DNA of 64,000 nucleotides, from contig NW_017264197.1 in NCBI RefSeq assembly GCF_001619985.1, positions 806,001-870,000 on the forward strand. The letters run 5' to 3'. Position numbers and translations under genes: made by a program. Within the stretch, counting starts at the first letter, position 1; the number at the start of each line of letters is the position of its first letter. Below the pieces are notes generated by a model that did not search any database, was not told the DNA's origin, and saw nothing but the letters and a program-made list of their open reading frames with translations. Shown here piece by piece: positions 1-15,377 of this stretch. This stretch comes from Xylona heveae TC161. Lineage: Eukaryota; Ascomycota; Xylonomycetes; Xylonales; Xylonaceae.

Positions 1-1537
1 TCTTCCTCGGTCACATGTTCGCGCAGGCATTTCATATCCGGCCAACCAGGAGAGACAAGAAGGCTTCACGTGCCCCTTCTCGGACTGCACAAAGGAGCAT
101 TCTCTTGCAGACAGCAACCCTGATGTGGTGCTTGGAAAAGTCCTTGAGCTGATTGGAGAAGAGGTAGCAAAGTGTAAGACCGAGTCCAGCGAAAAGCCAA
201 TGTTGCTGGAAGAGCAAGCAGTCGTCCACCCTTCAATGGCCTCGAGCGGTCTCCAATTTGACCGTCCACGATCACGGGTGCTACATGGAGGCAGGCTTCT
301 GGCAACGTATACATTTGCTGAGATGGGCGAACTGGCATTCAACTCGGACGTAATTTACAAACCTCTATACGACGACGAGGACGGCGGATTGGCTTTGGAT
401 ATGATGTTACTGGACCGTCTCAAGGAAGTGGTCCGGAACGAGTTTGATTGCCAAGTCTGCTATGCGCTCATGTTAAACCCAGTGACGACTCCCTGTGGAC
501 ATACCTTTTGTCGCCGCTGTCTGACACGTGTGCTCGACCATTCCTTGCTCTGCCCTCTCTGTCGAAGATCCCTTTCCATCTCTCCCGCCTTGACCAATGA
601 ACCCAACAATGAGAGAATCTGCCGGATCTTGGCCACGATATGCCCCGAGCACTTGGCTTCACGGACCGAAACCGTGACTCGCGAGGAGCAAGGTGCTCTC
701 GGCGAAAGCCAAGTCCCATTATTTGTCTGCACATTATCATTTCCTTCCATGCCGACCTTTTTGCACATCTTTGAGCCTCGATATCGTCTCATGATTCGCC
801 GAACATTAGAAACAAGGACCAGAACCTTTGGCATGGTCTCATATAACCGCACCCGCGAACCGCAAGGTAACCTTGGCACCGTCGAGTTCCGGGAATACGG
901 TACACTCCTCCGGATCATCAATGCCCAGATGCTTCCAGATGGGCGAAGTTTGATTGAAACCGTCGGCGTCTCACGATTCAAGGTCAAGGACTGGTCCATC
1001 TTGGACGGCTACGTGGTTGGAAGTATCGACCGGTACGACGACATTTCTCTGGTGGAAGAGGAGCGCATTGAGGCTGCAGAGACGGACCCTGCTCGCCGCA
1101 GCAATGCCAACGGTTCATCGTCTCCAACCGCGCAGCTTGACCATTTGTCCACTAGAGATCTACTCGACATTGGCATGAATTTCATCCGCAGAATGCGTGA
1201 CAACTCCGCGCCCTGGCTCCATCAGCGCGTGCTCGAAGCATATGGGTATCCTCCGGAAGATCCAGCTCTCTTTCCGTACTGGTTTGCAAGTGTGCTTCCC
1301 ATCTCTGAGCATGAAAAGTACAAGCTCCTCCCCACCAGGAGCGTTCGAGAACGACTCAAGATTACCGCGCGATGGGTTCGACGTGCAGAGTCTCAACGAT
1401 GGTAGGTCACACTCTCTTGTTCTTTTTGTTTTATTTTTTTTATGCTTGTTCAATTCTCTTTGATGGCTTTTTGTATAAAGGTAGTCGTTTCTGACTGACT
1501 CTTGTTCAGGTACTCTGGAACATGTACAGTGTTATGA
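1..1537 (+). CDS. RING finger and LON-domain protein (LONRF-like), 5' partial
   Basis: The reading frame is open to the left edge, so the true start lies upstream. The first residues in the window include CPFSDC, which looks like the end of a first RING or zinc motif. A full C3HC4 RING follows at about nt 446-570 (CQVC, CGHTFCRRC, CPLCR), then a LON substrate-binding (N-terminal LON) domain from about nt 712 (VPLFVCTLSF, then IFEPRYRLMIRR) to the end. RING plus LON without a protease domain is the LONRF architecture, predicted to be an E3 ubiquitin ligase. The last intron is 1402-1509 (branch site CTGAC). Splicing gives a tail ending WYSGTCTVL with TGA at 1535-1537; reading through would stop at 1403. 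The joined tail resembles the ends of fungal homologues, so I prefer it. The substrate is unknown. Confidence 0.88.
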
Positions 1538-2476
1538 CTATATCTGGTGGCCCTCGCGCCTCCCATTCTCATTGCCGTTTTACTAGCATCTCTTGGCGAA
1601 AATTAGCATCATCATTTTTTTTGTTTTTGCTTTTTATATTATACGACTGTGACATTATGACATTTTTTCTGCGCATTTGTATAAGATTACTTTTCTGTAG
1701 TTCTCCTTTTTACCTTCTTTCTCCTATTTTCCCTCTTTCTCCTATTTTCCCTCTTTCTCCTTCTTTTCTCCCTCGTTCATCCCCTTTCTCTTCTTCATAT
1801 CTTCCATTCTTCCATTTCTTTTCTCTCTAATTATTCTTTTTACTTCTCTCATTTCTTTTTCCCTTTACTTCTCTCGTTTTCTTTTTCACTCGTGCTTCGT
1901 TTTATACACTGCCCAAGGCCTTATGCGCAAAGTCACGGTCACGATTATTGCATTTACGTGGTGTCTGGTTAAGCAAGTTTTTTTTCGGCCTTTCTTTTTT
2001 TCCTTTTCAATCCTGACGAGCGGAATCATTTGCCAACCTTTTTTCTGTTTGTTTTCAATTAGATGTTCCTGTACTTTGTACATTTGGTTATTCCTCTTTC
2101 CATTTCGTTCCTACAGCTATTTCCAATGGGGTCCCGGGGTAGAGATCTATTAATAGGCACCGAATTCCAATCAATGAGAGGACATGAGACATTTTTGTCG
2201 TTTGACAATCACGGTTTTTCTGCGTGCATTTTGAGAAGCGTACGTCATTTAAAGGGTCCGCTGCTGTGACAAAAGATTGGTATCAGGAAAAGTATCGTAG
2301 ATTGCACATCCTCGTCATCGGCTGTAGATATATACAAAAATTGCCCAAAAAAGGCAGCGACTTGTGCAGCTCATACCCTGGTCTGTTATAGAACTTATTT
2401 CTTTTCCTCTGACCATCTATGCTAAGAAGAAAACATGATAGCTATAGGTATAAACTTTTTCTTTCTGGGTTGCTTG
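1538..2476. other. Convergent intergenic region, T-rich
   Basis: This lies between the 3' ends of the RING/LON gene and kynureninase. It is strongly pyrimidine-rich on the + strand from about 1600 to 2110 and holds one short tandem repeat. I see no convincing coding region; the short open frames are low-complexity F/L/S runs. Confidence 0.6.
1719..1760. repeat. Short tandem repeat, 18 bp unit, about 2.3 copies
   Basis: The unit CCTATTTTCCCTCTTTCT occurs twice head to tail and starts a third time. It sits in the T/C-rich 3' flank and has the look of simple slippage. Confidence 0.8.
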
Positions 2477-4265
2477 TTACTTAATCTCCTTCCAGCCTTT
2501 TTGGTCCTCCGTATCCCGCATCAACGTGCCATCTTTTCCCACGTCCGCAGGATCTCTGCCGTCGCCGAGCTGTGTTTGTGCATGACTGCAAGCATCTTGG
2601 AAAATGTGCACGAAATTCCACACGTCTGTAAATGTGTTATACAATGGCGTGGGCGCCACGCGAATGACATCGGGCCGGCGCTCGTCCACGACGACACCAT
2701 GCTTTTCAAGCTCGACCATGACCAGCTCGAGCATATCGGGGGACAAGCGGACGCTGAGCTGTGCGCCTCGAAAATGGGGATCCGTGGGTGTGATTATGCT
2801 GAAAGGTAGTGCCGACTTGATGGAGGATGTGTCTTTTTCGTTTTCGCTTAATAATGAGCTGCAGGCTTGGTTGAGGAGGTATTCCAAGTAGCCTGTCAAC
2901 TTGATGGATTTGGCCCGTAGGTCTTTCATGGTTGTTTTGTGGAAGATTTCGAGAGATGCGAGGACAGATGTCAGGTCAAGTGCGGATGGGTTGGAGACTT
3001 GGAAGCCTGCTGCGCCGGGGATGGGGACGAATCCTATAGCAGAATTAAGTTTGGTTAGAAAAGTGATGAGACTTGTGGAGGTATGTGTGGTGGAACAGAT
3101 AAAAATAATGGAATAATGGAGAAACATACTGTTGGCCATTTTGAACCGGATGGACTTGTCACCGCCCCACCATCCAGTCAGTCTGGGCCGATAGCCACCT
3201 TGACCGCTCTGCAGCTGTTCCATGTCTACTTTTCCATGCTTTTCGTGCACAAACATTCCTGCAATCGCGCCTGGTCCGGAGTTCATGTACTTGTAGTTAC
3301 ACCACACGGCGAAATCGACGTTCCAGTCGTGTAGTCTCACGTCGACGTTGCCAACTGCATGTGCGAGATCCCATCCTACCATGATGCCTTTTGAGTGTGC
3401 ATGAGCAGTGATGAGAGGAATGTCAAAGTATTGCCCCGTATAATACTGTATTCCGGGCAAGAGTAATAATGCTGTCGTTGAAGCATGTCGGTCAATTATA
3501 GAGAGTATTTTTTCGGTGCTCAGGGTGGGATGCTCGGCAGAGTCAGGCTCAATCAAGAGCATGGAGTCGTCTACATTGAAGTTGTGGTGACGAATTTGAG
3601 ATTCTACCGCGTACTGTGAGTTTGAAAATTCAATTAGTATAGGGCTACACTTTTGCTGCCTCTGCTTATTTCAGACATGGGTGAAGCGTACATGATCGCT
3701 AGGAAAGGCCCTGCCCTCCAGGATGATCTTCCATCGTTCCTTGGTAGGACGATAGAAGCTTGCCATGGCCAGGTGTAAGTTTGCCGTCAACGTTCCCATA
3801 ACAGCGACTTCGTTGGGGGCAGCGCCAACGATGCCAGCCATTTTTGCTGCTGCGGCATCGTCAATGTCCACCCATGGTGGAAGTTCCGAGGATTCTTTGA
3901 GGAGCTTGAAATGCCCAAAGACGCCCTTTGTGCTCCATTGGTCCAAGTATGCTCGAATGCGTTCAGAGGTCAGACGTGGTTGTAAGCCCAGGGAATTGCC
4001 ACAGAGGTAGATGCTCTTGGGGCTGTCCTTGTTTATGCCTGGTCTTCCTGGTAAGTCTCTATGGCCCACGAGAAAGGGGAAATGGTCAAGTCAGAAAGCT
4101 ACCTTCTCTTGAAATGGTATCTCTTTGTAAATCTTCTATTGTGGGGATGATAAATTCGTCTCTTAGATGCTGCAATGGATCTTGGCTGTCGAGTGATTCG
4201 GCATATGCTTTGGTTTGAGCTTCAGGAAGACTGGCGTAATTGGGCAGATCTCTAACGGAAGCCAT
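2477..4265 (-). CDS. Kynureninase
   Basis: PLP enzyme that splits kynurenine and 3-hydroxykynurenine to anthranilate or 3-hydroxyanthranilate plus alanine, a cytosolic step of tryptophan breakdown and de novo NAD synthesis (yeast BNA5, human KYNU). The four exons (coding order) are 4265-4103, 4047-3692, 3613-3130 and 3033-2477; phases agree and give 519 residues. Visible family features are the N-terminal [11 protein letters not shown], the cofactor region with [10 protein letters not shown], and [11 protein letters not shown], whose lysine at about residue 281 should be the PLP lysine. [16 protein letters not shown] lies in the small domain. I chose the start ATG at 4265 ([10 protein letters not shown]) because upstream residues in the open frame do not look like the family. 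It shares a 527 bp divergent region with the ISA2 gene. Length is slightly above the usual 460-500. Confidence 0.93.
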
Positions 4266-4792
4266 TGCTATGTCTGCTATAAGGAGATATCTAAACTGTG
4301 CCTCAGATCCTGTCAACAGAGTAAGAAGATGTCCGTGCTGGACCGTTGCGGGACGTTTCCCTCCACCTCCACGCTGGTCGTTTTGCCCCACTATAGAGAG
4401 GGGAGGGGTCTTAAGTGGCTCACCGCCTTCGCCAAACGGGAAAGCTCAGGGCCATGCGATGACTTGCTTCCAAAAATCACGTAAAGGTAATCGAGGAAAT
4501 GACACACTTTGACATGACAAATGGATGTATTCAATTATAAAATTATATCTGCAGCCTTTATTGAAACATACTGAAAAGGGGGAAATAAAACCAATTGGTA
4601 CGACTCATATCAAATGCCTGTAGTCTCAATGTCCCAGATTTTGGTTATTGAGTTGCTTATAAACCAGAGAGGTATAGCTGGCGGGAAAATACCGACACGC
4701 CGACCATCCGAGCTCGCCCCTCGTCATAACCTCAATCTTTCTGAACGCTTGATAACCTTTGCCGTGTAAATCTCAGCCAGCAACATCCGCAA
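4266..4792. promoter_or_regulatory. Divergent promoter region, kynureninase and ISA2
   Basis: The 527 bp between two divergent start codons must hold both promoters. I see no clear TATA box at a fixed distance and no coding sequence that belongs to either protein. Confidence 0.55.
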
Positions 4793-5485
4793 ATGCATGG
4801 GCTTCGCTCGTTGTTTCGCCATCGCGGGCCTTGTAGCCTGACGCGCAACACTTTCTCATCACCCAAACGCCAGTCACTCGCTCATGCCGCCCCTCTAGCG
4901 GTTCCGGGAAAGCAACCGCTTTTGGACTTCCTTGCCCCGTCTTGGAGGCCAACAGCTTCGTACTCACATCTGGCCGTCAGGAGACGAGTTCCTAGCCTGG
5001 AACGCCGCCAGTGCTTTTCTTCGTCGTCTTCACGCCGTGCAGTGGTCGTCAATCCTCGCAAGGACGAAGATGGCAATGACATGATCGTTGGCATCAAGCC
5101 GCGCGCCTCTCATGTATGTATAGACACTTGCAAGATTCGGAGAATGGTACTCACCTATTGGTAGCGCCTCGCGGAAATCATGCAGTCCGATAAAAATCCC
5201 TCGCTTCTTCTTCGAATCACTGTGGAGAGCGGTGGGTGTCATGGTTTTCAATACCTTATGTCTCTGACGAATATGTCGGAGATTTCGAATGAGGAGGATA
5301 CTGTATTTGAAGCAGACGACGGGACGGGCGCCAAGATAGTCATGGACGAACCTAGTCTGGAGCTGTTGAAGGGAAGTCAGGTGGATTACACCATGGAGTT
5401 GATCGGCAGTCAGTTTAAGATTGTGGATAACCCGCTGGCCACCAGCAGCTGTGGGTGCGGCACGAGCTTTGATATCAAGGAATGA
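4793..5485 (+). CDS. ISA2: Mitochondrial iron-sulfur assembly protein Isa2 (A-type, HesB/IscA family)
   Basis: A-type scaffold acting late in mitochondrial [4Fe-4S] cluster assembly for aconitase, lipoyl synthase and related targets, usually together with Isa1 and Iba57. Exons 4793-5113 and 5165-5485 join in phase and give 213 residues. The first 80 or so residues are rich in R, S and A with few acids, typical of a matrix targeting sequence. The family's three ligand cysteines are present: Cys132 in GGCHGFQY and Cys203/Cys205 in SSCGCGTSF close to the C-terminus. The GGCHGFQY form and the long presequence fit Isa2 better than Isa1. The single intron is only 51 nt. Confidence 0.9.
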
Positions 5486-6646
5486 TGTGCACAAGGCCAC
5501 TGGGGTATTATGATGCCTCGATGTTGGTCATTGCAAATTATTGCAATGCAGCTAAACGGAGCATTGGACATTTTACATTGCGTGGCGTCGGGAAAGATTT
5601 GGAATACTGTTTGCACTTTTTTTTATTGACTCTTTCAATTCTGCACGCGGCATGGATATTAGCACATTACAGCGTATTTTGTGGTAGACACCAGCGGGAG
5701 AATCTCCCCCGGTGAGACTGCTACGTTGAAAGATTATTCAATGCTACATAATTACCTTGAAAATTATCCGAAAACAGTGAGCTATTGCTTTTATGCATTC
5801 ATATTATAATGTAGCTCTTGAATTTTTACAGCTCGACTACGCCGATCAATATATACTGTTTTAGGGGGATTATATATGTGGTTTTAGATATCAGAAACAG
5901 AGAAGATAGAAATTAATGGTACAGATAAACGTGATAATCATCTAGATGTAGATTCAACCATTATAAAATACCAGGAAAAAAAAAAGAAAAGAAAAGCGAG
6001 AAAGAAGAGGAGAAGGGCCCTGTATATAAGTCGATAGTTGTTCGTTTTCATTCATTTTTTACAGATACTACATTTCAAAGATTATAATTAATCCTCTCAT
6101 GATTGGTCTTCAAAAGATATGCTCTCTAATAATGCAAACATTGTGCCAGTTATTGCATGGATAGTACTGGTCCAATGCGGCATTACGATTAAGTAAGCGA
6201 GACAGCCATGTTCAGTTAACGCCGAGAGGAGGATTCGTGTGGCGATACAGAAACCAGGGACTTTGGATGAAACGGGGACAAACTCTGCGGAAGGGTGAGC
6301 GGACATTAACGGCAGTATTCCAGGGCGACCAATCAAAATGATCAAGGGGGTACTGGATGCGGACTAGCTCGCCCGCATCTCGATGGAGCTAACTGCTTTC
6401 TTCGCCCGGGAAAAAAGAAAAGAAAATTTCCTTCGGCTTTGCTGGCCTGGCTCTTCTCTTGCCTTCTTTAGCGAGACCTGCGTCGGTCCCTTTTGTTTCG
6501 CGCAGTCGCCCTCTTTTTCAAATCAATCCACATTTCTCAACATTTGATCTTCACATCCACATCACTTGTCGCTCTCTATTTCTGTGGATACTCGGTTTTC
6601 ATAACTTTTTAATACTACAGTCTTTACTTTTAGACGACTCGCTGAT
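5486..6646. other. Intergenic region upstream of DBP2
   Basis: No gene is supported in these 1.16 kb. The left part (5740-6090) is AT-rich; the right part (6440-6640) is pyrimidine-rich and is probably the DBP2 promoter and 5' leader. Confidence 0.55.
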
Positions 6647-9222
<2,576 letters not shown>

Positions 9223-12200
9223 TTATAATTACCTCGACTCTTCTGCAAATTTTTTTTTCTAATCGACCCTTAGATTGCTGTGAACGGTTTTCAAGTTCTT
9301 TCTGATAGACTATTCCCCAGCCGCATTTGCGGTGAATGTTCATCAATGGGTGCATAGTATCTTTGCTACTAATTTCTGCGCATATTATTTTTCTTTCGAG
9401 TCCCTCGAGGAACCGGGCGCGTCAGGACAGGTCGTTTTGAATTCTCAGGCATGCTCTCAGGGAGCAAACAAAAAAGTAAAGTGGAATTTGTCTGACAGAC
9501 AATGGTTCTGAGGCGTGGTCTAAAATCTGTGGACAATCACATGCCTTGGCTGTCATTCTTTGTTTTAATCGTTTCGTTTGAAATTCAGTGGTTAATACAG
9601 CTGGTGACGCGGTTCGGTTTATTTAGTGAATTAGATCAAATCTTATTAGTTCTTTAACTTATGATTACCATTTGATTGTTTATGCAGTCGAAATGGGCTT
9701 GTTCCATGGTTGATACGGGTGTAAATCAGCCTCTTGCAAAGGATATGACGTGAGACAAGGCATGCTTGTTTGATTTCGGGGGATTTGCATACGATGGAAA
9801 TTACAGGATAGTATTGACCGAAATTTCGGATGATCTTGCAAGGCAGGCCTTGACTGCCGGCAGTTCAATCCCGGCTCCCTAGACGACATTTTGGAAGCGG
9901 ATAAATATTTCGGCTGGTGATTTATTTACAGCATGGGACAGAATTTTCTTGTTTTGTTTTCAAATCATGCATTTCACATGTGGCGAGGACTCATCATTTT
10001 TCATGGCTGGAGAATCCCTTGAAACGTCTCGCAGCAAGGACGGAGGGCATCTGATGCCTGAGCGTCGGATGATACGTTCCTCAGATGCGACATCACATTG
10101 TTTGCTGGGATCCCTCTCGGAGAATACTTCCTTTTTGCTCTGTTTTGGAATTTCATATGCATTTTTATTCAGATTTTACTGCCGAAAACTGCCATGTCCG
10201 AGGCAGCATGATGTCAAGATTTCTTCGGACGACCGGGATCACGCATGTATTGCTGCGCCGTCAATAATGTGAGGTCGACCTGTCATCATCTTGTGTCACA
10301 TCAACGCTCTCGGAGATACTCGTACTGCTAACGCTGCGCGCCCTACTTGATGTAGCGAAAACGCGCCGAGATCACAGCCCGTGCCACAGCAAAAATATAT
10401 ACGACTGATGATGATTCACCCACAAAAATAGACTTTTTTTTTTACAGAGGTGAGACATATGAGGAAAGGAGCGGGAAAAATGATTTGCCATGTTTAATAA
10501 TAATTTTTTATCCCCTATTGTTTTTATTACTCAATGGATTTATGTGCAGGCGTATTTTGAGGATAAACAGAAAAAATCTGCCATTACGGTGCATTGGCGC
10601 TAAGGTTGCCACGAACCGGAAAGCGATCCCCAATGGGCGCGTTCAAGTTTCACAAGAATCACCGACTTAGACCTTTAGTCTCACTCTTATTTTTCGCTTT
10701 GGCGGCCGTGGGTAGACGCGGTACGAGGAGAAGGACTCTTACCAAAGTCAAAATTGTCAGTAGTGAACCCCCTTTCGGCTGCTAAGATCTTAAACTGTTC
10801 AAGCAGGCCACGAGATTCGCGCAGATGACAGATGTGATAGTGTACCTTAGGTTTCTAACTTTCCACTTACCCGTCTGGCGGGCCCTGCTTGAGACCAAAA
10901 ACCACGGTCGGTCGATAATGGTCAACGACCGTTATACCATAGCAAAGACATTTATCACATACATATATAACCTAAACCACGAGACCACGCTCTAAGTTAA
11001 GCAACATGTTCTTGCACACTTTCTGATTCGCGATCGCGAACGATGATTTATTTCCTGGATGGCACCACAATTAACCCGACCACCCCATAGGCATGGGCGA
11101 CCCAGGGTTTGCCGGAGAAGTCTCGGATCAGCTCCGGGAGCTGAGAGAGATGCAGAAATCCTGACATTCTGCTCCGCTCAGCGGGTCTTTGTGAGCAACA
11201 CAAAGCGAATCATAATTGGTTTCGAGATTTCATGACCTTTGCCAACGTTCTTGTGTACTGTACGGAGGGGAGCTGAGCTGGACCCCCGGCCCGATGAAAG
11301 AATCACATCTTGTCTTTGCGAACACCTTGTCGGCCAATAGCAGCACCATACCTATTTTTGCAGACAATGGATGGGTTGGTTGCGAGCGGACTTTTGTCTC
11401 TTTGCTCTGCTCAATTTCCCCAATCAGCAGCGTGGCCGAGTTTCTCCTTCAGCTGCCTAGATTCGTAAAGCAGGGGGAAAAGTTATTTTGCCTGGTGACC
11501 CCGCTTGCAGGTCTTGGACAACAGCCATTCCGCTCACCTTTGAGCAGGCTCAGGACATCACTCGAGCTTTCTTGGCTCCCTTTTTTTTTTTACCTTCGTT
11601 CGTGTGGATCTCGAGCCCAATTGAGCTCTAATTTGCATGGAGAAAGGATTTGCCTACGTGCATAGCCTTATTTCTCTGCTCCGCAGTTACATTCTGCGTT
11701 CATAGGAGGTTGCATGGGACAAAGCAATCATTTGCCATCATCCCCTATTACTTATCATTTCATTTTGCTACAGGACCCACGTTGACAGCATCAATTATGA
11801 CTGCTTATTTGTTGATTTTGCTGGGTTGGGCAAAACGGCCCCACCATGCCGACACAGGTTAAAGCACCTTTCTGTCGATATGTTTCTTTGAATGCTTGTG
11901 GCGGTCGGCTTGCAGTTGTTTGGTTCATGCGACTTCGGCCCTTCCGGATGTTGTTTGAGGATTTACTTCTCTCCTGACACCAGTGAGCTACAGCACTTTG
12001 TGCATGAGGCTTGTGATAGTGGTGGTGGCCACCAGCTGGGCGAGGGAGAACTACCGGGCCTTGCGAATGCCCATGACCATGATGACCATGTGCTCTGGGT
12101 TTGGCAGGGAAGGCCCTTGGTTTCATGGCCGAATACCAACATCATTGCAAAACCCACGAGTGGAGCATGTCTTAGTCACGTAGTTGCACACCTTTTTTCT

Positions 12201-12340
12201 TTTTAGTGCTCGAAGATCCTCAGCCCCCTGTCGTGTCAGTCGCTCGCAACATTTCTCGGACCTCCTCCGGCGCGCCACAGAGCTGGCCCGCGGGTGCTGC
12301 TCATTGATCGTCCATTATTATCCATAATTGCTACTTTGAC

Positions 12341-12378
12341 GATGATGATGATGATGATGATGAAGAAGAAGAAGATGA
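12341..12378. repeat. GAT/GAA microsatellite
   Basis: About seven GAT units run directly into GAA units. It lies in noncoding DNA, about 3 kb upstream of con7. Confidence 0.85.
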
Positions 12379-12608
12379 AGCTAACTGATGAGCAGGTACC
12401 TACTTTAGCTTTCATGTGCGGGTGAGCTAAATCATGTCCTTTGATACTACAGCAGCAGCAGCAGCACGATTTCTCACTTGCTGTTTCTATGTCCTCGCTT
12501 GTCTAAATAATCCCTCGTCTCGCAAACGGGGGATGGGATCCCTGTTCGTGTACAGAGGGTACGAGGATTCTCTGATATCAGTGTTCCGGCAACTTCCAGC
12601 TGGAAAAT

Positions 12609-12621
12609 CCCCCCCCCCCCC
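12609..12621. repeat. C13 homopolymer
   Basis: Thirteen consecutive C residues in the con7 upstream region. The exact length should be treated with care because such runs are error-prone in sequencing. Confidence 0.8.
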
Positions 12622-15377
12622 TTGCTCAATATGACATTATGGTTCCCCGTAAACTTGGGAAAACCTTCTGCAAACGAACAACAAGAGAAAAACGCGTCTC
12701 CGCTCCCAATCTCAACCCAACCGATACCCTTGATCCGGCATATTCCATCTCAATTATCCCTGTTTCTGCGACCGAGTCCTGTACCTTTCTATGACAACTC
12801 TGCCGTCGGAATTGGTCCTGGGAGACAAGGTACCGGCCTGTATTTATTGCATCCGCTTTGCCCCGTAACACGTCCAGCAGGGCCTATTACCTTACGCACC
12901 AAAAACAAATGCTTAGAAAGCTTCCTAGGGTAGGGACTCTTGTGATTACGGGAGGGTGATCCTCCTTCCCTTTCCCTGTCCTTACCGTAGTACTCTCCAA
13001 CCCCGGTACACACAAGTTTCGTTCGGGCTACCGTCCTTAGTCTGTCCCATATCGCCAAAGAGCGTTGGGTTTCGCACCGCCTGCTGTCATATTACGATCG
13101 GTGTGTCTTTCGTAAGCTTAGCTGGATCACTTTTTTGTCCGGGGGTCAATCTCGCCGCGACCATTCCCTTTTCTCCCATCAAGTAACCATTGCGAGCGAG
13201 CAAGGTTCTTGATCCCCGGAAGAGAACCGCATCAAAACACAGGTGCAACAATTTGGATTATATGAACACAATACTGTCGTAATTCCGCCTTTTTGCGCAG
13301 GCATCTTGGGTTGTCCTTGTCAATCCACGATGCTCAAATAAGGAGATGTTTCCGTTGTCTGAGAAAGAAGGAAATTATAAAAAGGCAACGGAGAGGAAAC
13401 AGATACGGTACCGCCGAAATCAAATCAAATCAGCTGGCCCCCACCTCCTCTGGCAGAAAAAAAGTGGCCTTTCTAGCTATCTACAGTAGAAATCGTCAGG
13501 CCACGACGTTTTGGCCTTTTTGCTGTCATCTCCCTTGCCGAGCACACATTCTGCCACCCACCCATCCGCCCCCCCGACCGTTTTGGACCCAGTTAATAAT
13601 CACTTTTTTTCAGTATCTCTGTAACTTATTTTGCCCTCGTCCTCTATCATCGTGAGAAGAGAAGGGCCCGCCTTGTTGCCACTAGCCCAAGAAAGAGGGT
13701 CCTCTGCAAAAGTGGAACGGATTCGATTCGAGACTGGTCGGTGAGATCTACGCTAGGCCACCGCATATACAGCATCGGCCACTCATCACCGCGAACGTCC
13801 TCGCTTCCCCTACTCTTTTCATCACGGCTACGACGTTGCGCTAACGTAACACCCATCGAACACAACACCTTTACCTTTCCTTGATTTTCTTTGCCTTCCT
13901 GGCGCGTCCGGAGGAAGACGAGTGTAGTAGAGAGAGAGAGAGGGAAAACATCCGCGGAACGCTGAAAGCGGTCTGTGGCTACAACTCTTTTTATTTTTTG
14001 CCTGTCGAGAAGCGCCCCTTCTGGTTGGCTGATCGGCGATTGTTCGCTGGGACCACACCCTTCACATTGTTGGTTTGCGAATTTCGCCGTTCGGTCAAAC
14101 GAGATTCGACGCATCTTGCCCGTCTCGCCCTCCGTTGCGTCTTGTCTTCTCTTTCACACGCGTTTTGCCTCCCCGCCTGCGCGCAGGCACCATTGGGCTA
14201 AACTAGTCAAGGAGCGACGGATTCGACGCTAGATTCAATCAAACTATTCATTTTACATCCGGCACTTGGAGAGTTTCATCACGACATCGGGCCCCATCTC
14301 CCATCTCCCATCGTCCTCGAGGGGCGAAATAAGAAAGGGTCATTTCGATTTTAGTGCTTTGAGATAGCTCCAAAAGCAGCTGAGAGTAGCTTGGTGCCAT
14401 CATTTTCAACCACCCGACAGCCCCCTTTGGGTTGAATCTCTTTGTGTCTTCTCTTCGCTCTTCTTCTCCGTTCTCCACTTGGGACGGACGCACGCACGCA
14501 CGAACACTTGCCAACCCGTTTCAAATCCCACCAACACCAACCTGACCCATCAGCAACCCCCCCCTAGTCCCCTCAGCGTCTTTTGTCGTGACAACCCGGC
14601 AACCACGCGCAACCTTGGGTGCCGCTTCCAATCGCCCAGAGATTTGACCTTTCCTACTCCGGCGTCAACGTTGTCATCGACCACCTAGTACGACCAGACA
14701 AGCGAAGTCTGCTTCGATCGAAGCCAACTTCGGCGGTACGAACGCTTCTCACATCTCACCGCGGCGCCACTTTAGGGTTTAGCCACCCAAGCAGAGCGAA
14801 GCCGGTCACTGCGCCCTCTTTTACCACACACACCCCTCCACCCCCCCCCTCCCTCCTCTCTGGTCCCAAAAGGCTTTTCGCGGTCATCTAAACGGACTGC
14901 CTCTACCCGAGCGGCCGGTCCAATTCGACCTTTAACCACACTTGCTCCCCCCCAACTCGCCTCTTAGACCCAAGTCCACGTCTTACACCCGTGCTCTTGG
15001 GTCAAGCACTACTACGCCCCAAAACTCCCTTGTCTTTTGATGCACGCCGGCGTCCAGCAGGACTTGACCACGAGCAACCCTTTTTCCTGCACTACACAGA
15101 CACACCGCCGACTAAAGTAGCTCCCGGCTTCGAATACACCGGTCGTGCTGTTCGTCTTCGAACGAAGGAAACATCGTCACAGAGTCGATTGAATCCCTTC
15201 TCTGGTCCGTCAGGTCCTCCTTGCACACTCGCAAAACTCCTCCCGTCGCGTCGAACACGTTTTCCAACAGAAAAAAACAAGTGTCGACCTTCTGTCTCCT
15301 ACAAGGGCTTCCCCATTGCATAACGGACGGCTAGGACCTTCCGCGATTTCTTCTGCACGAACCTCGTGTGCCGTAGT

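Larger units (their letters stand above)
9223..15377. other. 6.1 kb gene-free region upstream of con7
   Basis: The stretch between the DBP2 stop and the con7 start has no open frame I can assign to a protein. Candidates such as 11216-11665 and 14991-15323 have no conserved motif, no codon bias and no splice-joined partner. Composition changes along it: ordinary intergenic to about 12.3 kb, then from about 12.6 kb to 15.3 kb it is C/T-rich with many short runs of C, as in long fungal promoters and 5' leaders. It has (GAT)n, (CAG)n and C13 tracts. I read it as the promoter and long 5' leader of con7. Confidence 0.55.

Noticed and set aside
11216-11665. 149-codon open frame in the con7 upstream region
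   Set aside because: No motif, no splice-compatible neighbour and no family resemblance; length is within chance for 6 kb of noncoding DNA.
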